Notes under the pieces: generated by a model
The model's input: only the letters and a program-made list of their open reading frames with translations
The model's database searches: none
Told to the model about the DNA's origin: nothing
Shown: positions 9,245 through 18,343 of the stretch, piece after piece
Numbering within the stretch: the stretch's first letter is position 1
Layout: the number at the start of each line of letters is the position of its first letter
Program-made: the position numbers and the translations under genes
Source of the DNA: Desulfurivibrionaceae bacterium
GTDB lineage: Bacteria; Desulfobacterota; Desulfobulbia; Desulfobulbales; UBA5123
Length of the DNA: 64,000 nt
Assembly (NCBI GenBank): GCA_030145325.1
Contig: JAQYVW010000003.1
Span: 37,129-101,128, forward strand
Reading direction: 5' to 3'

Positions 9245-9337
9245 TTTTTAGCTTTTAATGTTGTGTGGTTTTTAGCTTATGGTGATGTTTTATCTTTAGC
9301 TTTTTGTGTTGGATTGTAAAGCGCTTTTTGTGTTGAG
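9245..9337. repeat. Four direct repeats with 24-bp period upstream of the Fic gene
   Basis: The GCTT core (plus strand) recurs at 9251, 9275, 9299 and 9323, exactly 24 bp apart. The context is TTTTTAGCTTTTA, TTTTTAGCTTAT, CTTTAGCTTTTTGTGTT and AGCGCTTTTTGTGTT. The block abuts the Fic start at 9239 and is the likely promoter/operator. Because the Fic protein has an N-terminal winged-helix-like region, self-binding is a reasonable hypothesis. Confidence 0.75.
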
Positions 9338-9419
9338 GCCATGAAACATGGTTGCATCCCCGAAGGAGTGTGGTGCGGGCTGGCCGCCAACACCTGCGCC
9401 CTTAATGCCTTCTGCCCCA

Positions 9420-9530
9420 TCTGATATCCCTTCGTAATCAGGTCATTGCTTCAGACTTTTTAGTTCGCAGGAGATGGCGATAGGGGTGCCAATGTCTCAA
9501 TCCCTTCAGTATCAGGTCAATGTCTCTGAC
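9420..9530. CRISPR. Decayed two-repeat CRISPR-like sequence
   Basis: Two 37-nt imperfect direct repeats, 9420-9456 and 9494-9530, are separated by a 37-nt unique sequence. They share the blocks ATCCCTTC, ATCAGGTCA and a TC-x-GAC end (about two thirds identical overall). Length and spacing match a CRISPR unit. No third good copy, leader or cas gene is visible. A short degenerate repeat of another kind remains possible. Confidence 0.4.
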
Positions 9531-9743
9531 CGTACCCTCTTTTTCGCCATACAGGACAAGGCTTTGCAAGGCGGTTTCCTGTAATCTCCTTTTTTTCTGT
9601 CCGTTTTGTTCTTTTTTGTCTGCGAAATAAGGTCGTTAGTAAAAACCTGCCTCCCCCCCCTGTTTTCAGCCTCTTTGGGAAATCTGGAATTAGAAGGGTA
9701 AATTGACCACAGAGAGTGATTTGTGTTTGCGATATGCTCTTTG

Positions 9744-9875
9744 CATGCGGACAGGGGGCTTGGGTCGACTTGGATTGCCAGATGGATGTGGTTGCTCATC
9801 AGGCCGAAGGCATGGATACGATGACCGAATCTCTTCACGCCTTCATCAAGAAGCTGCTAGAAAAGGCCCCGGTCT
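9744..9875 (-). pseudogene. Transposase relic 2 (HUH REP-associated family)
   Basis: The same 111-bp internal segment as relic 1 (here 9764-9874), extended about 20 bp by similarity to the sequence around ACAGGGGG in the full gene. It encodes MKRFGHRIHAFGLMSNHIHLAI and IQVDPSPLS, then leaves the family; no downstream part of the transposase is present. It lies between the Fic region and the 3' end of jetD. The rest of 9531-10069 shows no gene that I can support. Confidence 0.85.
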
Positions 9876-10069
9876 CTGACACCCTCTTCCCGGCAGGTGT
9901 AGCTGGTATCCTCATAGCGGATTCTGGAACGTTTCAAGATCAACCGGGAAAGCAAAGATTGATCGGGCAGGTTACGATAAACGTGCTTTCGGGGCTACTC
10001 CTCAGCAGCTTGCGGCGAGGATCTTCATTGGTATTGATGTGGTTAGATTTTAGCAATCGGTTCGCCCAT

Positions 10070-11290
10070 TCAAGTATACATGGAATCATCCGGGAGCCAG
10101 CTTTCCTGTTCAAGCCAGCCATGATTGAGGGTAAAAGAAAGCTCTAAAGCAAATGGAAAATCCGGATCATTTTTGAGGAGAGAAAAGGCAGCTGGGACCA
10201 GACTTTTTGCAACAGGCAGCAACGTTTTCTGGTGTCGTTCGAGGGTGGCAAGATCACATCTCCACAACGCCAGCGGATGAATGCGATGGAGGATGGCAGC
10301 AATGCGCAAACCAGCAGGATCACTATCTCCCCAGTGGCGACAACAGGTAACCTGTGGGGCAATAATCTGATAAAGTTTTCGCACCGCCCGGTTTGGAAAA
10401 CCGCCGGTAAAGAGCAGCAGGCTTTCTCCTTTTTCCCGCAGCAGCTGGCTGAAAGGAGCCTCGTTTTCACAGGTAACCAGCGTGCCCACATCACTGTTCT
10501 CTCCCGCCAGGCGACAGGAGGTTACTCCTTCCAGGTGGAACCAACTTACCACCGCAGGCTCCCCGGCCAGATACAACTGGTTTATCCAATCATACTCCCG
10601 GCCATCTTTTTGATAAATGATCGGTGCAAAGATAAGGGCGGTGATGGTAAGACGATCACGGATGACCAGAAATTCCTCCCACACCCCTTCTTCTTCTGGT
10701 AAATCGGGCCGCAACAGGCGCAACCACTGTTCCACCATCTTTTTTGGTTCGCCCTGCCGCAAACTTTTGCTATTGGCCCAGAAACGTGCCCCCAGTTCAG
10801 ACAGGGTTATTTCCTTTTGATTATCCAGCAGAAAATCAACAATCTTCCCGGTGGTAAAAAAAAGCTCCCGAACTTGGCTTGACTGTCGGCTAAGCTTACG
10901 ACCAAGGGCTTCTCTGTTCCGGCGCAGAGAATGGTGGATCGGGCCAAGGCGGGGAAAGGCCAGCTGCAACTGATCCAGCAACCGGGTGGCATCATCATCC
11001 ACAGAAATTGGTGTTGGATGTTTTCGATCCGCCAACGGGTAGATGCGCTCAAGCCAGGCGTCAATTTTCGTGGCACTTTTATTCGCCAGCAAACGGTCAA
11101 AGGAGAGCTTGAGCTCGTTTTGGGAGGTCTGGACCAGAGGGGCAAGGCCAAAGAAGTTTTCAATGGCCATCCGCTGGGCGGGCTCCAAATCCCGGCCCAA
11201 TGTCATCATCCCGGTCAGGGCGCCCCGTTTTTCGTAGCGTTGACATATTTTCACCAGGATCTGGCGGAGATGTACAGTGACAGCGGCCAT
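10070..11290 (-). CDS. jetD: Wadjet system nuclease subunit JetD-like (TOPRIM)
   Basis: 406 aa. The C-terminal half has a TOPRIM-type acidic pattern: TCENEAPF (about 273-280) and HWGDSDPAGLRIA (about 319-331, giving the D-x-D). This matches the JetD/MksG family, the nuclease that cleaves circular DNA after loop extrusion by JetABC. The N-terminal half is helical with the family's winged-helix-like region. Its start is 3 bp after the jetC stop, so it is translationally coupled. C-terminal sequence reads DUF2399-like as much as DUF2220-like, so the Wadjet subtype is left open. It is the last gene of the operon. Confidence 0.87.
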   Translation of the reverse strand: MAAVTVHLRQILVKICQRYEKRGALTGMMTLGRDLEPAQRMAIENFFGLAPLVQTSQNELKLSFDRLLANKSATKIDAWLERIYPLADRKHPTPISVDDDATRLLDQLQLAFPRLGPIHHSLRRNREALGRKLSRQSSQVRELFFTTGKIVDFLLDNQKEITLSELGARFWANSKSLRQGEPKKMVEQWLRLLRPDLPEEEGVWEEFLVIRDRLTITALIFAPIIYQKDGREYDWINQLYLAGEPAVVSWFHLEGVTSCRLAGENSDVGTLVTCENEAPFSQLLREKGESLLLFTGGFPNRAVRKLYQIIAPQVTCCRHWGDSDPAGLRIAAILHRIHPLALWRCDLATLERHQKTLLPVAKSLVPAAFSLLKNDPDFPFALELSFTLNHGWLEQESWLPDDSMYT

Positions 11291-11293
11291 TAT

Positions 11294-14200
11294 TTACAAC
11301 TCTTCCCCGAAAACGATGGGTTTTTCTTCGCTTGGCTTATCAAACAGGCCGACCTGTTTGACAATATTGGGATTTTGCCAATGGAAATCGCGCAGGTGTA
11401 CATTAAAATCTTTATCCTTAACCACAAAAAGGGTGGTGGAATGACTGATCTCCCGGCGCACCCCGTCTTGGTCGGGTGAGGCCACAAAGAGCTGCAGGTC
11501 AAGGTCGGTGGCAAAACCTAAAAGCTGATCCCGTCGTCCGGCATCAATGCCGTAAAAGGCTTCATCAAAGAGCAGGGTGTGTAGCCGAACCTTCTTGCCG
11601 CGATAGAGGAAGTGGGCAATGGTGAGGATGAGCAGGTAGTTTGGCACCGCCTGCTCACCGCCGGAGCCGATGCTCTTGGTGGTTCTGTCCATCACCACCC
11701 CCTGTTCTCCCAATGAAGATACTTCCAGCTCGTAGCGATACCAGTTTCGATAGTCAAGCTCATCAGGAACCACACCCACCTCGGCGGCCATGATATCCTC
11801 TCGGTGATCCTCGAAGAAATTACGCACTTCTCTGTCCGCCTCTGGATCAAAGGGGCTGTATTTCTTCACCACCTCCACCAGACGCCGATAATTATCCAGT
11901 GGCCGCACCTTGAACTGATAACGCTGGCCACCAAAAGATCGTTGTGCCAGTAGGCCGTTAATGCGACGCATCATCTGTCCCAGACTGCTGACATGGTTGC
12001 GCAGGTAGTTCATCAGATCGGTCATGATGATCTTGGTGAACAGTTCCCGGGTGCGATCGTTGATCAACTCTTGTTGCTCCCGAACCGCCAGCTCCTGCTC
12101 CGGCAGAATCTCGGATAACAGGCGAGCCCGGAAATCCTGTACCTGATTGGTCGCCTCGTCATAGGAGAAACGGAAGGTGGCGCCAAACTCCGCATCGTTG
12201 AGCCGAACCTTTTTCAGTTCCAGGATCAGGCTGATTGAATCACGTTCGGCCTCTTCCTTTTTCCGGGTAATGGCTTCAGCGGAGGTAAACTGCTGGCCGG
12301 TCTTTGTTTTCAGAACGTAGTAGGCAATGTCGGTTATCTCTGGTAGCCGGGAGGCAAGCGCAGCGGTTTTTTGGCTCAACGCAAGTCGGAGTTTGTCGGC
12401 ATCGTTTACAAGCCAGGCCTGCTTTTCCTTATTTTTTTCAATGTCGCTGTTAATCGCCCCGATCTGCTGATTTTCCTTGCCGATTTTGCTCTGATTGGTG
12501 CGCCACTGAGCTTCCAGTCGACTGATCCGCTGATCGAGCCCAGCCAGCCCTTCTTTGGCAATCAACGCCGCCAGTTCCTGATAACGAACAGTGAGAAGTT
12601 CTACCTCCTCGTGCAGCTCATCATGCAGCTCTTTTTGCTGCTGGTAAAGGTTTCGGCAATGATCGGTTTCCTTTTGGGACTCGGCCACCAGATAAGCCTG
12701 CCGACGTACTTTATTAAGCAGCTCAACGAGGTTAATACGAAAAGCCCCCAGCGTTTCCTTTTGCCGCTCAATGAGGCTGCGTTCTTTCTGTAGTTTTTGT
12801 TGTTGTTGGGCAATTTGGCCGAGCTTTAATTCCAACAAGCGGATCTCTTCCGCCAGGGCCTTTCTGCGGCTTTCGGCACCGATCAGGCGAGGGCTGTTAC
12901 CCAAAAGCGTTCTTTCATGACTGCGAAAGGCGAGCAGATCTTTGCCGTTTGCCTTGCTGACCACCGGTTCCCGGCTGCTCTCCATTTCGGCGGCAAGACA
13001 ACGCAGGGCGTCCGGGTCGCTGTTCTGGATATCAAAAACAGACCGCATCCACTGGGGCAGGTCTTCTGCCCCGTGCGCCTTGCAACTGAGCCTGACTCCT
13101 GGCCAATTTGTAATCAGATTACGAGCAGGCTGATATTCACTATCCCGGAAAATAAGAGTCGCCAGCACCTCTTCACCAATAACTTCTTCAATCCTTCCCT
13201 GCTCAACCTGACTTAAACCCGGAATCCACTCCAGGCCGAGATAGAGTGGTCTGGGGCTTAGCATCTCACCTTGCATGGCGAGGATGCACAAGGAAATATC
13301 CTGTCGCGGCTGCGGATTCTGCTGCTTTTGCAGGGTGGCCAGGCTCTGTTCCTGTTCGGCAAGCTCGGCTGTGCCTTGGTCGATATCGTGGCTCAACCTG
13401 CTTATCTGTTCATTCAGACCTTGTAGGTGTTCTTCGACCTGGGCTAGGACATCCTGTCCTTCCCAATGGCGGCATCGTTCAAGATCAGGATTACGGAACA
13501 ACGCATCCGCCTCTTGCTGGAGGGGGGTGATGGAAAAGGGCAAGTTGCGCGCCCGACGTCCGCATTCACTGAGCACCGTCCCCAGCCGGGCAGTCAACTC
13601 CTTTTGCTGCCGAGCCAACTCCTGCTCAGCCAGCCGTAACGACTTTTTTTCTTCTTGCAGGCGGGAATCCCGAACCACAAGTTTGCCCTTTTTCTCCTTA
13701 AGTTCCGCCTTACAGCTTTTTTCCTGACGGACAAGGCCGCTGCTGTCTTTAGCCTTGAGATCGGCCAAGCGATCATGGAGTTGCTGGTCCTGCCGTTGCA
13801 GGGCCTGCAGTCTCACCTCACCCTCTTGCAGGCTTCGGATCAGGTTAGCCAGTTCGGTTTCGTTTTTACCCTGTTCCGTCTGGTTTTTATCGAGATTCCA
13901 GTGGCAGAGGAGCCAGTCGTAGCGACAGCTTGTTTCCTGCCCAGCGCCGATCTCATTTACCATCTCCTGCAAGGAGCGGACATAGCCAACCTTGCGCTCC
14001 AGATCGTCCAACAGGCTGCGGGAGCTATCCAGGGTGCGCAGGCCGTCAATGATCTGCTCAAAGATGATGGTATGGGGTTCCGGCAGGAGTTGTTTGAATA
14101 GTTCGTGGTAATCCGCCGCCCCGGCGGCAATTTCGCGGTAGGCCTTGCCCATGCGAAGGAAGCGGCATATCTCCTGATAACTGTCCGCGCCGCCGAATAG

Positions 14201-14752
14201 TCGTCCGGCCAGTTCCCGGCGAAAGCTGGTCGCATCCTGATAGAATCCCCGGCTGCTGCCCAGCCCCTGCTTGAACTCACGACGGGAAGCGGGCCGCCGC
14301 CCAAGTTCATCATCAATGAGAAAAGGGATCTCCTCAAGGGAGCACTCTCGAATCACCCCCCAGGGATTGACCTTTTCATCCATGGCCGTCACTGACATCC
14401 CTAGGCCGATGGTCAGCGGCTGCCCATTGCGCCCGGCGATCTCAACTGCGGCATAGGTGATGGAGCCTTCCCGGTTCATCACCCCGGTTTCCATATTGTA
14501 GCGCAGGATAACCCCCTGCAACCGCCGACCGCCATCCTTGCGACCGGTTACCCGGGCTGCGGAATTCCATTCCATGGCTCGACCAGCGGTGAGCACATAA
14601 TGGATGGCATCCAGAACGGTGGTTTTGCCGCAGCCGTTATCGCCCAGCAGAAAAAGGTGCCCGTTGTCGGGAATGGTAATGGTTTCATCCACAAAATTAT
14701 GAAAGTTGATCAAGCGAATCCGGGTGATGGCAAAGGGAGGCTGTTGTTTCAT
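11294..14752 (-). CDS. jetC: Wadjet SMC-like ATPase JetC
   Basis: 1152-aa SMC/MukB-like ATPase, the motor of the Wadjet complex. Walker A GDNGCGKTT at residues 37-45, preceded by ITRIRLINFHNFVDETI, the standard SMC N-terminal strand. Long coiled coils run from about 240 to 500 and 600 to 850 (rich in Q, E, K, L with heptads). Between them is a hinge-like globular part (about 520-600, PRPLYLGLEWIPGLSQVE). The C-terminal head has the signature stretch IGSGGEQAVPNYLL and Walker B/D-loop LLFDEAFYGIDAGRRDQ. It overlaps jetB by 4 bp (ATGA). Confidence 0.93.
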   Translation of the reverse strand: MKQQPPFAITRIRLINFHNFVDETITIPDNGHLFLLGDNGCGKTTVLDAIHYVLTAGRAMEWNSAARVTGRKDGGRRLQGVILRYNMETGVMNREGSITYAAVEIAGRNGQPLTIGLGMSVTAMDEKVNPWGVIRECSLEEIPFLIDDELGRRPASRREFKQGLGSSRGFYQDATSFRRELAGRLFGGADSYQEICRFLRMGKAYREIAAGAADYHELFKQLLPEPHTIIFEQIIDGLRTLDSSRSLLDDLERKVGYVRSLQEMVNEIGAGQETSCRYDWLLCHWNLDKNQTEQGKNETELANLIRSLQEGEVRLQALQRQDQQLHDRLADLKAKDSSGLVRQEKSCKAELKEKKGKLVVRDSRLQEEKKSLRLAEQELARQQKELTARLGTVLSECGRRARNLPFSITPLQQEADALFRNPDLERCRHWEGQDVLAQVEEHLQGLNEQISRLSHDIDQGTAELAEQEQSLATLQKQQNPQPRQDISLCILAMQGEMLSPRPLYLGLEWIPGLSQVEQGRIEEVIGEEVLATLIFRDSEYQPARNLITNWPGVRLSCKAHGAEDLPQWMRSVFDIQNSDPDALRCLAAEMESSREPVVSKANGKDLLAFRSHERTLLGNSPRLIGAESRRKALAEEIRLLELKLGQIAQQQQKLQKERSLIERQKETLGAFRINLVELLNKVRRQAYLVAESQKETDHCRNLYQQQKELHDELHEEVELLTVRYQELAALIAKEGLAGLDQRISRLEAQWRTNQSKIGKENQQIGAINSDIEKNKEKQAWLVNDADKLRLALSQKTAALASRLPEITDIAYYVLKTKTGQQFTSAEAITRKKEEAERDSISLILELKKVRLNDAEFGATFRFSYDEATNQVQDFRARLLSEILPEQELAVREQQELINDRTRELFTKIIMTDLMNYLRNHVSSLGQMMRRINGLLAQRSFGGQRYQFKVRPLDNYRRLVEVVKKYSPFDPEADREVRNFFEDHREDIMAAEVGVVPDELDYRNWYRYELEVSSLGEQGVVMDRTTKSIGSGGEQAVPNYLLILTIAHFLYRGKKVRLHTLLFDEAFYGIDAGRRDQLLGFATDLDLQLFVASPDQDGVRREISHSTTLFVVKDKDFNVHLRDFHWQNPNIVKQVGLFDKPSEEKPIVFGEEL

Positions 14753-15399
14753 GATTTTTCTTCCCCTTGCAACTCAGGCAGAATCCGGCTCAGGGCGGCG
14801 GTATTATAATGATAGAGGGCGGGCAGGGCCTCGTAGATTACCTCATCGGTGGCTGCAACCAGATCCTCCGGTGGCTTGATTCGTTTGAGAAAACGATATT
14901 TCTCAAGCTCCGGCATGATGGGTTTTACCGCCTTGGCCCGGACATACTCTTCACTGTATCGCTCAGCCTCATCGGGAAAAAGCTCTTGAAAACGGCGGTG
15001 GATGTGCTGCAGCAAATCACCAAAATGAAAGCGTAGATTATGGCGATCCTCCACGGTCATGGTATTTTCCTCCAGCTGTTGCTCAAAGAATTCCAGCAGG
15101 ATCATAAAGGCCAGACATTCATCCCGCCGACTGAAGTTGAACATGGCCCGGTTGCCCGGCGTAATGGCCGGATTATGCCACTCGCCTTTATAGACCCTGG
15201 CGCATTTGGCATCCATCAACAGCTGCCAGCCATACATCTTCTCAAAGAATTCACTGAACTCGCGGCGATGACGACGGAGGAAATAAAAGAGATCTTGGCG
15301 ATCGGTGGCATAAAAGCAGGGGCTTTCGATGAGGATATTTAATACCGCCCGGACCTTGTCACCGCTGCGATCAAGCATCTTGGTCAATTCAATGTTCAC
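14749..15399 (-). CDS. jetB: Wadjet accessory subunit JetB (MukE-like)
   Basis: 216-aa protein in the position of JetB, the KITE/MukE-like winged-helix subunit that binds the kleisin. Visible features are helical segments, DRSGDKVRAVLNILIESPCFY near the start and a basic stretch YFLRRHRREF. No catalytic motif is expected or seen. The assignment rests mostly on operon position: it overlaps jetA by 4 bp and jetC by 4 bp, so the three are translationally coupled. Confidence 0.82.
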   Translation of the reverse strand: MNIELTKMLDRSGDKVRAVLNILIESPCFYATDRQDLFYFLRRHRREFSEFFEKMYGWQLLMDAKCARVYKGEWHNPAITPGNRAMFNFSRRDECLAFMILLEFFEQQLEENTMTVEDRHNLRFHFGDLLQHIHRRFQELFPDEAERYSEEYVRAKAVKPIMPELEKYRFLKRIKPPEDLVAATDEVIYEALPALYHYNTAALSRILPELQGEEKS

Positions 15400-16940
15400 T
15401 TCTTTTCACCAGCCTTTTCGATGCTGAGCGTTGGCAAATCAAGCCGACAGGCAGCAAAAGAAAGTTCTTCAGATTGTTCTTCTGCCCGGAGAAGCAGGTT
15501 AATCCTCGCCAACCTCTTGCCATCGTCAAAGATTCCTGCCTTGGCAAGCTCCATGATCCGGGGGAAGTCGGCAAATTCGCTAAAGTCGCCTTTGCCAACC
15601 TGGCCCGTCGCCGGTGGTTTCAGCACCTTTGCGGTTATCCATTCTTCCAGATCAGCCAGCCTGGCCTCGTCCATACTCTGGATGGGTCCGGTTGTTTTTT
15701 TCTTAGGCTTGAGATAGGCGCGGAGAACTTTCTCCTTTTTACTAACTCTTCGAGTCGGTTGAGGCGGGTCAGCCTTTTCCAGGTTATCCCAATAGTTCTT
15801 GTCAAAATATCCTTGGCCGCAAGAGAACAGCTTTTCAAAAAAATGCACCGGAACAACGGATTCGTCAAGACCGGCAATCTCACCGATTCTGTTCCGTAAA
15901 TCCTCCAGCCGGTGGTTTTTTCGTTCCAACTCCTGAAGATGGCTACGCAGTTTCTGCCAAACCTGCAAAGAGGCTTCATTGATCCGCTGCAAGAGGTGAT
16001 CAAGGCCGCCATGGTCTGCAAAGAAACGGTTCAGCCGCTCCGGGATCGCCAGGCCGGAACTCTCCCGGCGCACTTGCAGGAGATGGGGCGCAAGAAGCCG
16101 CTCTTTTTTCATCACTGTAAAGGCAAAGGCCAACCTCTCCTGCATGGTATTTCTTTGCAAGCGATGCAGCAGGGGCACGATTTCCTGGCGCAGACTGAAG
16201 GCCTGCTTGAGAAAGACATCCACATAGTTCTGCAACTCGTTCAGGATGATCCGCACCTCAGCCGCCTCATAGCGCCGCAATAAGAAGGCCAGTAACCGAC
16301 CATTGAGATCGATCAGTCCTTCGGTGATGGCCTGGCTGAGATCATCAGCCTTGCCAAGTTGAAAGATGATCCGCCGGGCGCTATCTTCCTGCCCCTCTTC
16401 TTTGAGGCGCAAACCGTGCAGCAGGCGAAGCAATTCGGCCAGGGTGCCGCGCACCTCTCCCAGCAGATCCCTGGCATCGTTGCTTCGTTCTTCAAGATCG
16501 TCCTGCAATTTTTCTTCAAGCCAGTGCAAGAGGCTGGCGGCCTCATCACTGAGGCGAAAGCGAAATTTACGTTTGCGATTATCCCGATAGCCGCGCAAGC
16601 GCTGTTTTTCAATCCGGGAGGAGACAAGATTCCAGTTGGCCAACTGATCAAGATCACTACGAAAGCGATCGGCGCTGTACTCAACATCCCCTCTTAGCCC
16701 CAAGGGTTGCAGCACCGCCTGATGGATATCTTCATAAAGAGGCTCTAGTTCATGATCCCGCTTGAACAGCAGCATTCGGTACAGAATAGTCACATAAAAG
16801 GAAGCGCGTTCAGAGGTAAAGAGACTGCCAAGATTGTGATTACGACGCTCAATCAATTCGGCGGCCATCCCCTGCTCAAATGAGAGAAGAGGATGATCGG
16901 AAAAAAGGGAGAGAGGCTGGGCGGTTGGAGAGGAAGACAT
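15396..16940 (-). CDS. jetA: Wadjet kleisin subunit JetA (MukF-like)
   Basis: 514 aa, first gene of jetABCD. The N-terminal part (FYVTILYRMLLFKRDHELEPL, DRFRSDLDQLANWNLVSSRIE, KFRFRLSDEAASLLHWLEEKL) reads as a winged helix like those of MukF/MksF kleisins. The middle is long helical coiled-coil-prone sequence (about 140-390). The C-terminal segment after about 400 is basic and then compact, suited to binding the ATPase head. The start at 16940 is the first ATG after an upstream stop. Assignment is by operon context plus kleisin-like layout, not by a short diagnostic motif. Confidence 0.82.
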   Translation of the reverse strand: MSSSPTAQPLSLFSDHPLLSFEQGMAAELIERRNHNLGSLFTSERASFYVTILYRMLLFKRDHELEPLYEDIHQAVLQPLGLRGDVEYSADRFRSDLDQLANWNLVSSRIEKQRLRGYRDNRKRKFRFRLSDEAASLLHWLEEKLQDDLEERSNDARDLLGEVRGTLAELLRLLHGLRLKEEGQEDSARRIIFQLGKADDLSQAITEGLIDLNGRLLAFLLRRYEAAEVRIILNELQNYVDVFLKQAFSLRQEIVPLLHRLQRNTMQERLAFAFTVMKKERLLAPHLLQVRRESSGLAIPERLNRFFADHGGLDHLLQRINEASLQVWQKLRSHLQELERKNHRLEDLRNRIGEIAGLDESVVPVHFFEKLFSCGQGYFDKNYWDNLEKADPPQPTRRVSKKEKVLRAYLKPKKKTTGPIQSMDEARLADLEEWITAKVLKPPATGQVGKGDFSEFADFPRIMELAKAGIFDDGKRLARINLLLRAEEQSEELSFAACRLDLPTLSIEKAGEKK

Positions 16941-16966
16941 CTTTTTTAATTACTACTTTCCAGTGT

Positions 16967-16986
16967 TTCATGCAAATGCATGTGAA
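16967..16986. promoter_or_regulatory. Palindrome upstream of jetA
   Basis: TTCATGCAAATGCATGTGAA is a near-perfect palindrome 27 bp upstream of the jetA ATG, in the only non-coding gap (about 100 bp) between the transposase gene and jetA. A candidate operator for the defence operon; no binding protein is known. Confidence 0.3.
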
Positions 16987-17029
16987 CTATTCTGCAAGAA
17001 GTTGTGAGGGGTTACCTTTTATAAGCGTA

Positions 17030-17056
17030 GGGTCAGGCTTAACTTATGGGTGTTTG
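17030..17056. repeat. Left inverted repeat of the transposase unit
   Basis: GGGTCAGGCTT-AACTT-ATGGGTGTTT overlaps the 3' end of the transposase gene. It is the inverted counterpart of the sequence at about 18007-18033 just upstream of the gene (AAACACCCATAAGTCAAG then CCTGACCCC). Short inverted repeats flanking the gene are normal for REP-associated transposases. Confidence 0.8.
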
Positions 17057-17988
17057 TCGAGCTGTTTTCTGATTTCGCCCAACATTCTCACCGCTGTTAC
17101 ATCATTTTTCATCCGTTCCCGCAGCCTTCTTGCTGCCTGGCTCAAGGCAGAGATGTCACGCTGCAAGATTCTCCCCAGATTCACCAGGGTTAACTCGTCA
17201 TGCTCCAGCACCAGCAGGGTTGCCATGGCCCTGGCCTCAGACTCCCGTCGCGCTCTTTTTTTGTCGGCAAGATCTTTTTCCATAAGGCCGTAAACCATGC
17301 AGACCGCCGCGACAATATCTCTTTCGGCAAGTCTCCGGGCATATTTCTCTTCCGCCTGCTGCAACGCCTGCTCGGCAAAACGATCATCCCCGAGAATCCG
17401 CCCTTCGATGTTGCCGCAGTGAAACTCCTGCCGCCGCCCTTCACTAACACCGTCCGCCACAAATGATCCATACCTTTCCCGAGCCGTGTTATTCCGCCGG
17501 GCAAACTGTGCCAGAACCCAGTCGGTGTCAAGCCACGGAAGTTGTTGTTTACCGAGATAGCTCTTGTGGCCTGACCATCTGTAGGCAAGCGGATCTTTTT
17601 CGATTCCGGCACGAACAGGATTGAGATGAATGTAGCGGACGAGCTCCAGGAGGTGGCTGTCGGCATTAATCAGGATAGCTTTGTAGCGGCCCTGAAAGAG
17701 ATGGCCTATTCGTTTTTTGCGATGATTGATGTAGCGGGTGTAGCGAAAGCTGAGATTCTGGATAATGCGGGACAGGGGGATTGGGCCGACTTGGATTGCC
17801 AGATGGATGTGGTTGGTCATCAGGCAGAAGGCGTGGATACGATGACCGAATCTCTTCACGCCTTCATCAAGAAGCTGATAGAAACGGCCCCGGTCTGCCT
17901 GGCTGAAAAAGACATTCTGACCATCGTTGCCGCGCAGGACCACATGGTAGACAGCGCCGGGATAATGGATGCGAGGTTTTCGTGCCAT
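17044..17988 (-). mobile_element. REP-associated tyrosine transposase (HUH/Y1), intact
   Basis: 314 aa. Starts MARKPRIHYPGAVYHVVLRGN and has the HUH motif in LMTNHIHLAIQ (about residues 56-66), which holds the metal for single-strand DNA cleavage. The catalytic-tyrosine region is in the following helix (FRYTRYINHRKK), and RYIHLNPVRAG is typical of the TnpA_REP family. The C-terminal ~110 residues (DIVAAVCMVYGL to ILQRDISALSQAARRLRERM) look like a DnaA-type helix-turn-helix, a common extension in these proteins. Flanked by inverted repeats, and three tandem repeat copies lie upstream. Two partial copies of the same gene lie at 7070 and 9744. Such transposases usually move or maintain REP sequences. 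Confidence 0.92.
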
Positions 17989-18013
17989 GTGAAAAGTTTA
18001 CTTAGTAAACACC

Positions 18014-18094
18014 CATAAGTCAAGCCTGACCCCGGTCTGCCATAAGTCAAGCCTGACCCCGGTCTGCCGTAAGTCAAGCCTGACCCCGGTCTGC
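18014..18094. repeat. Three tandem 27-bp REP-like repeats
   Basis: Three head-to-tail copies (18014-18040, 18041-18067, 18068-18094), with CATAAGTCAAGCCTGACC then CCGGTCTGC as the unit; the third copy has one substitution. The unit contains the AAGTCAAGCCTGACCCC core found inverted at 17030. The remaining sequence to 18343 holds no gene or signal that I recognise. Confidence 0.92.
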
Positions 18095-18343
18095 CGGTCT
18101 GTTAACAGGAAAACCTGGGGAAGTAAAGGGAGTTGGCTACCCGCCCCTGAACCAAAAAAGCTATCCCGCTTTCGAAAACAATAAAGTAACGAGGAGGAGG
18201 GGCGGAGAATTCCCAATCTACGCCAGGACGCGGCGGTTCCGAAATCGACAGAATCGGCCCAATATTCCAGGATTTTTCGTTGCGAACGATAATTCCCCGA
18301 TACGTTCCTAGCCCGTGGTTTCAAGATCAAATGCTGTGGTGGG

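Noticed and set aside
9345..9386. A third CRISPR-like repeat upstream of the pair
   Set aside because: Only CATCCC aligns; similarity is no better than chance.
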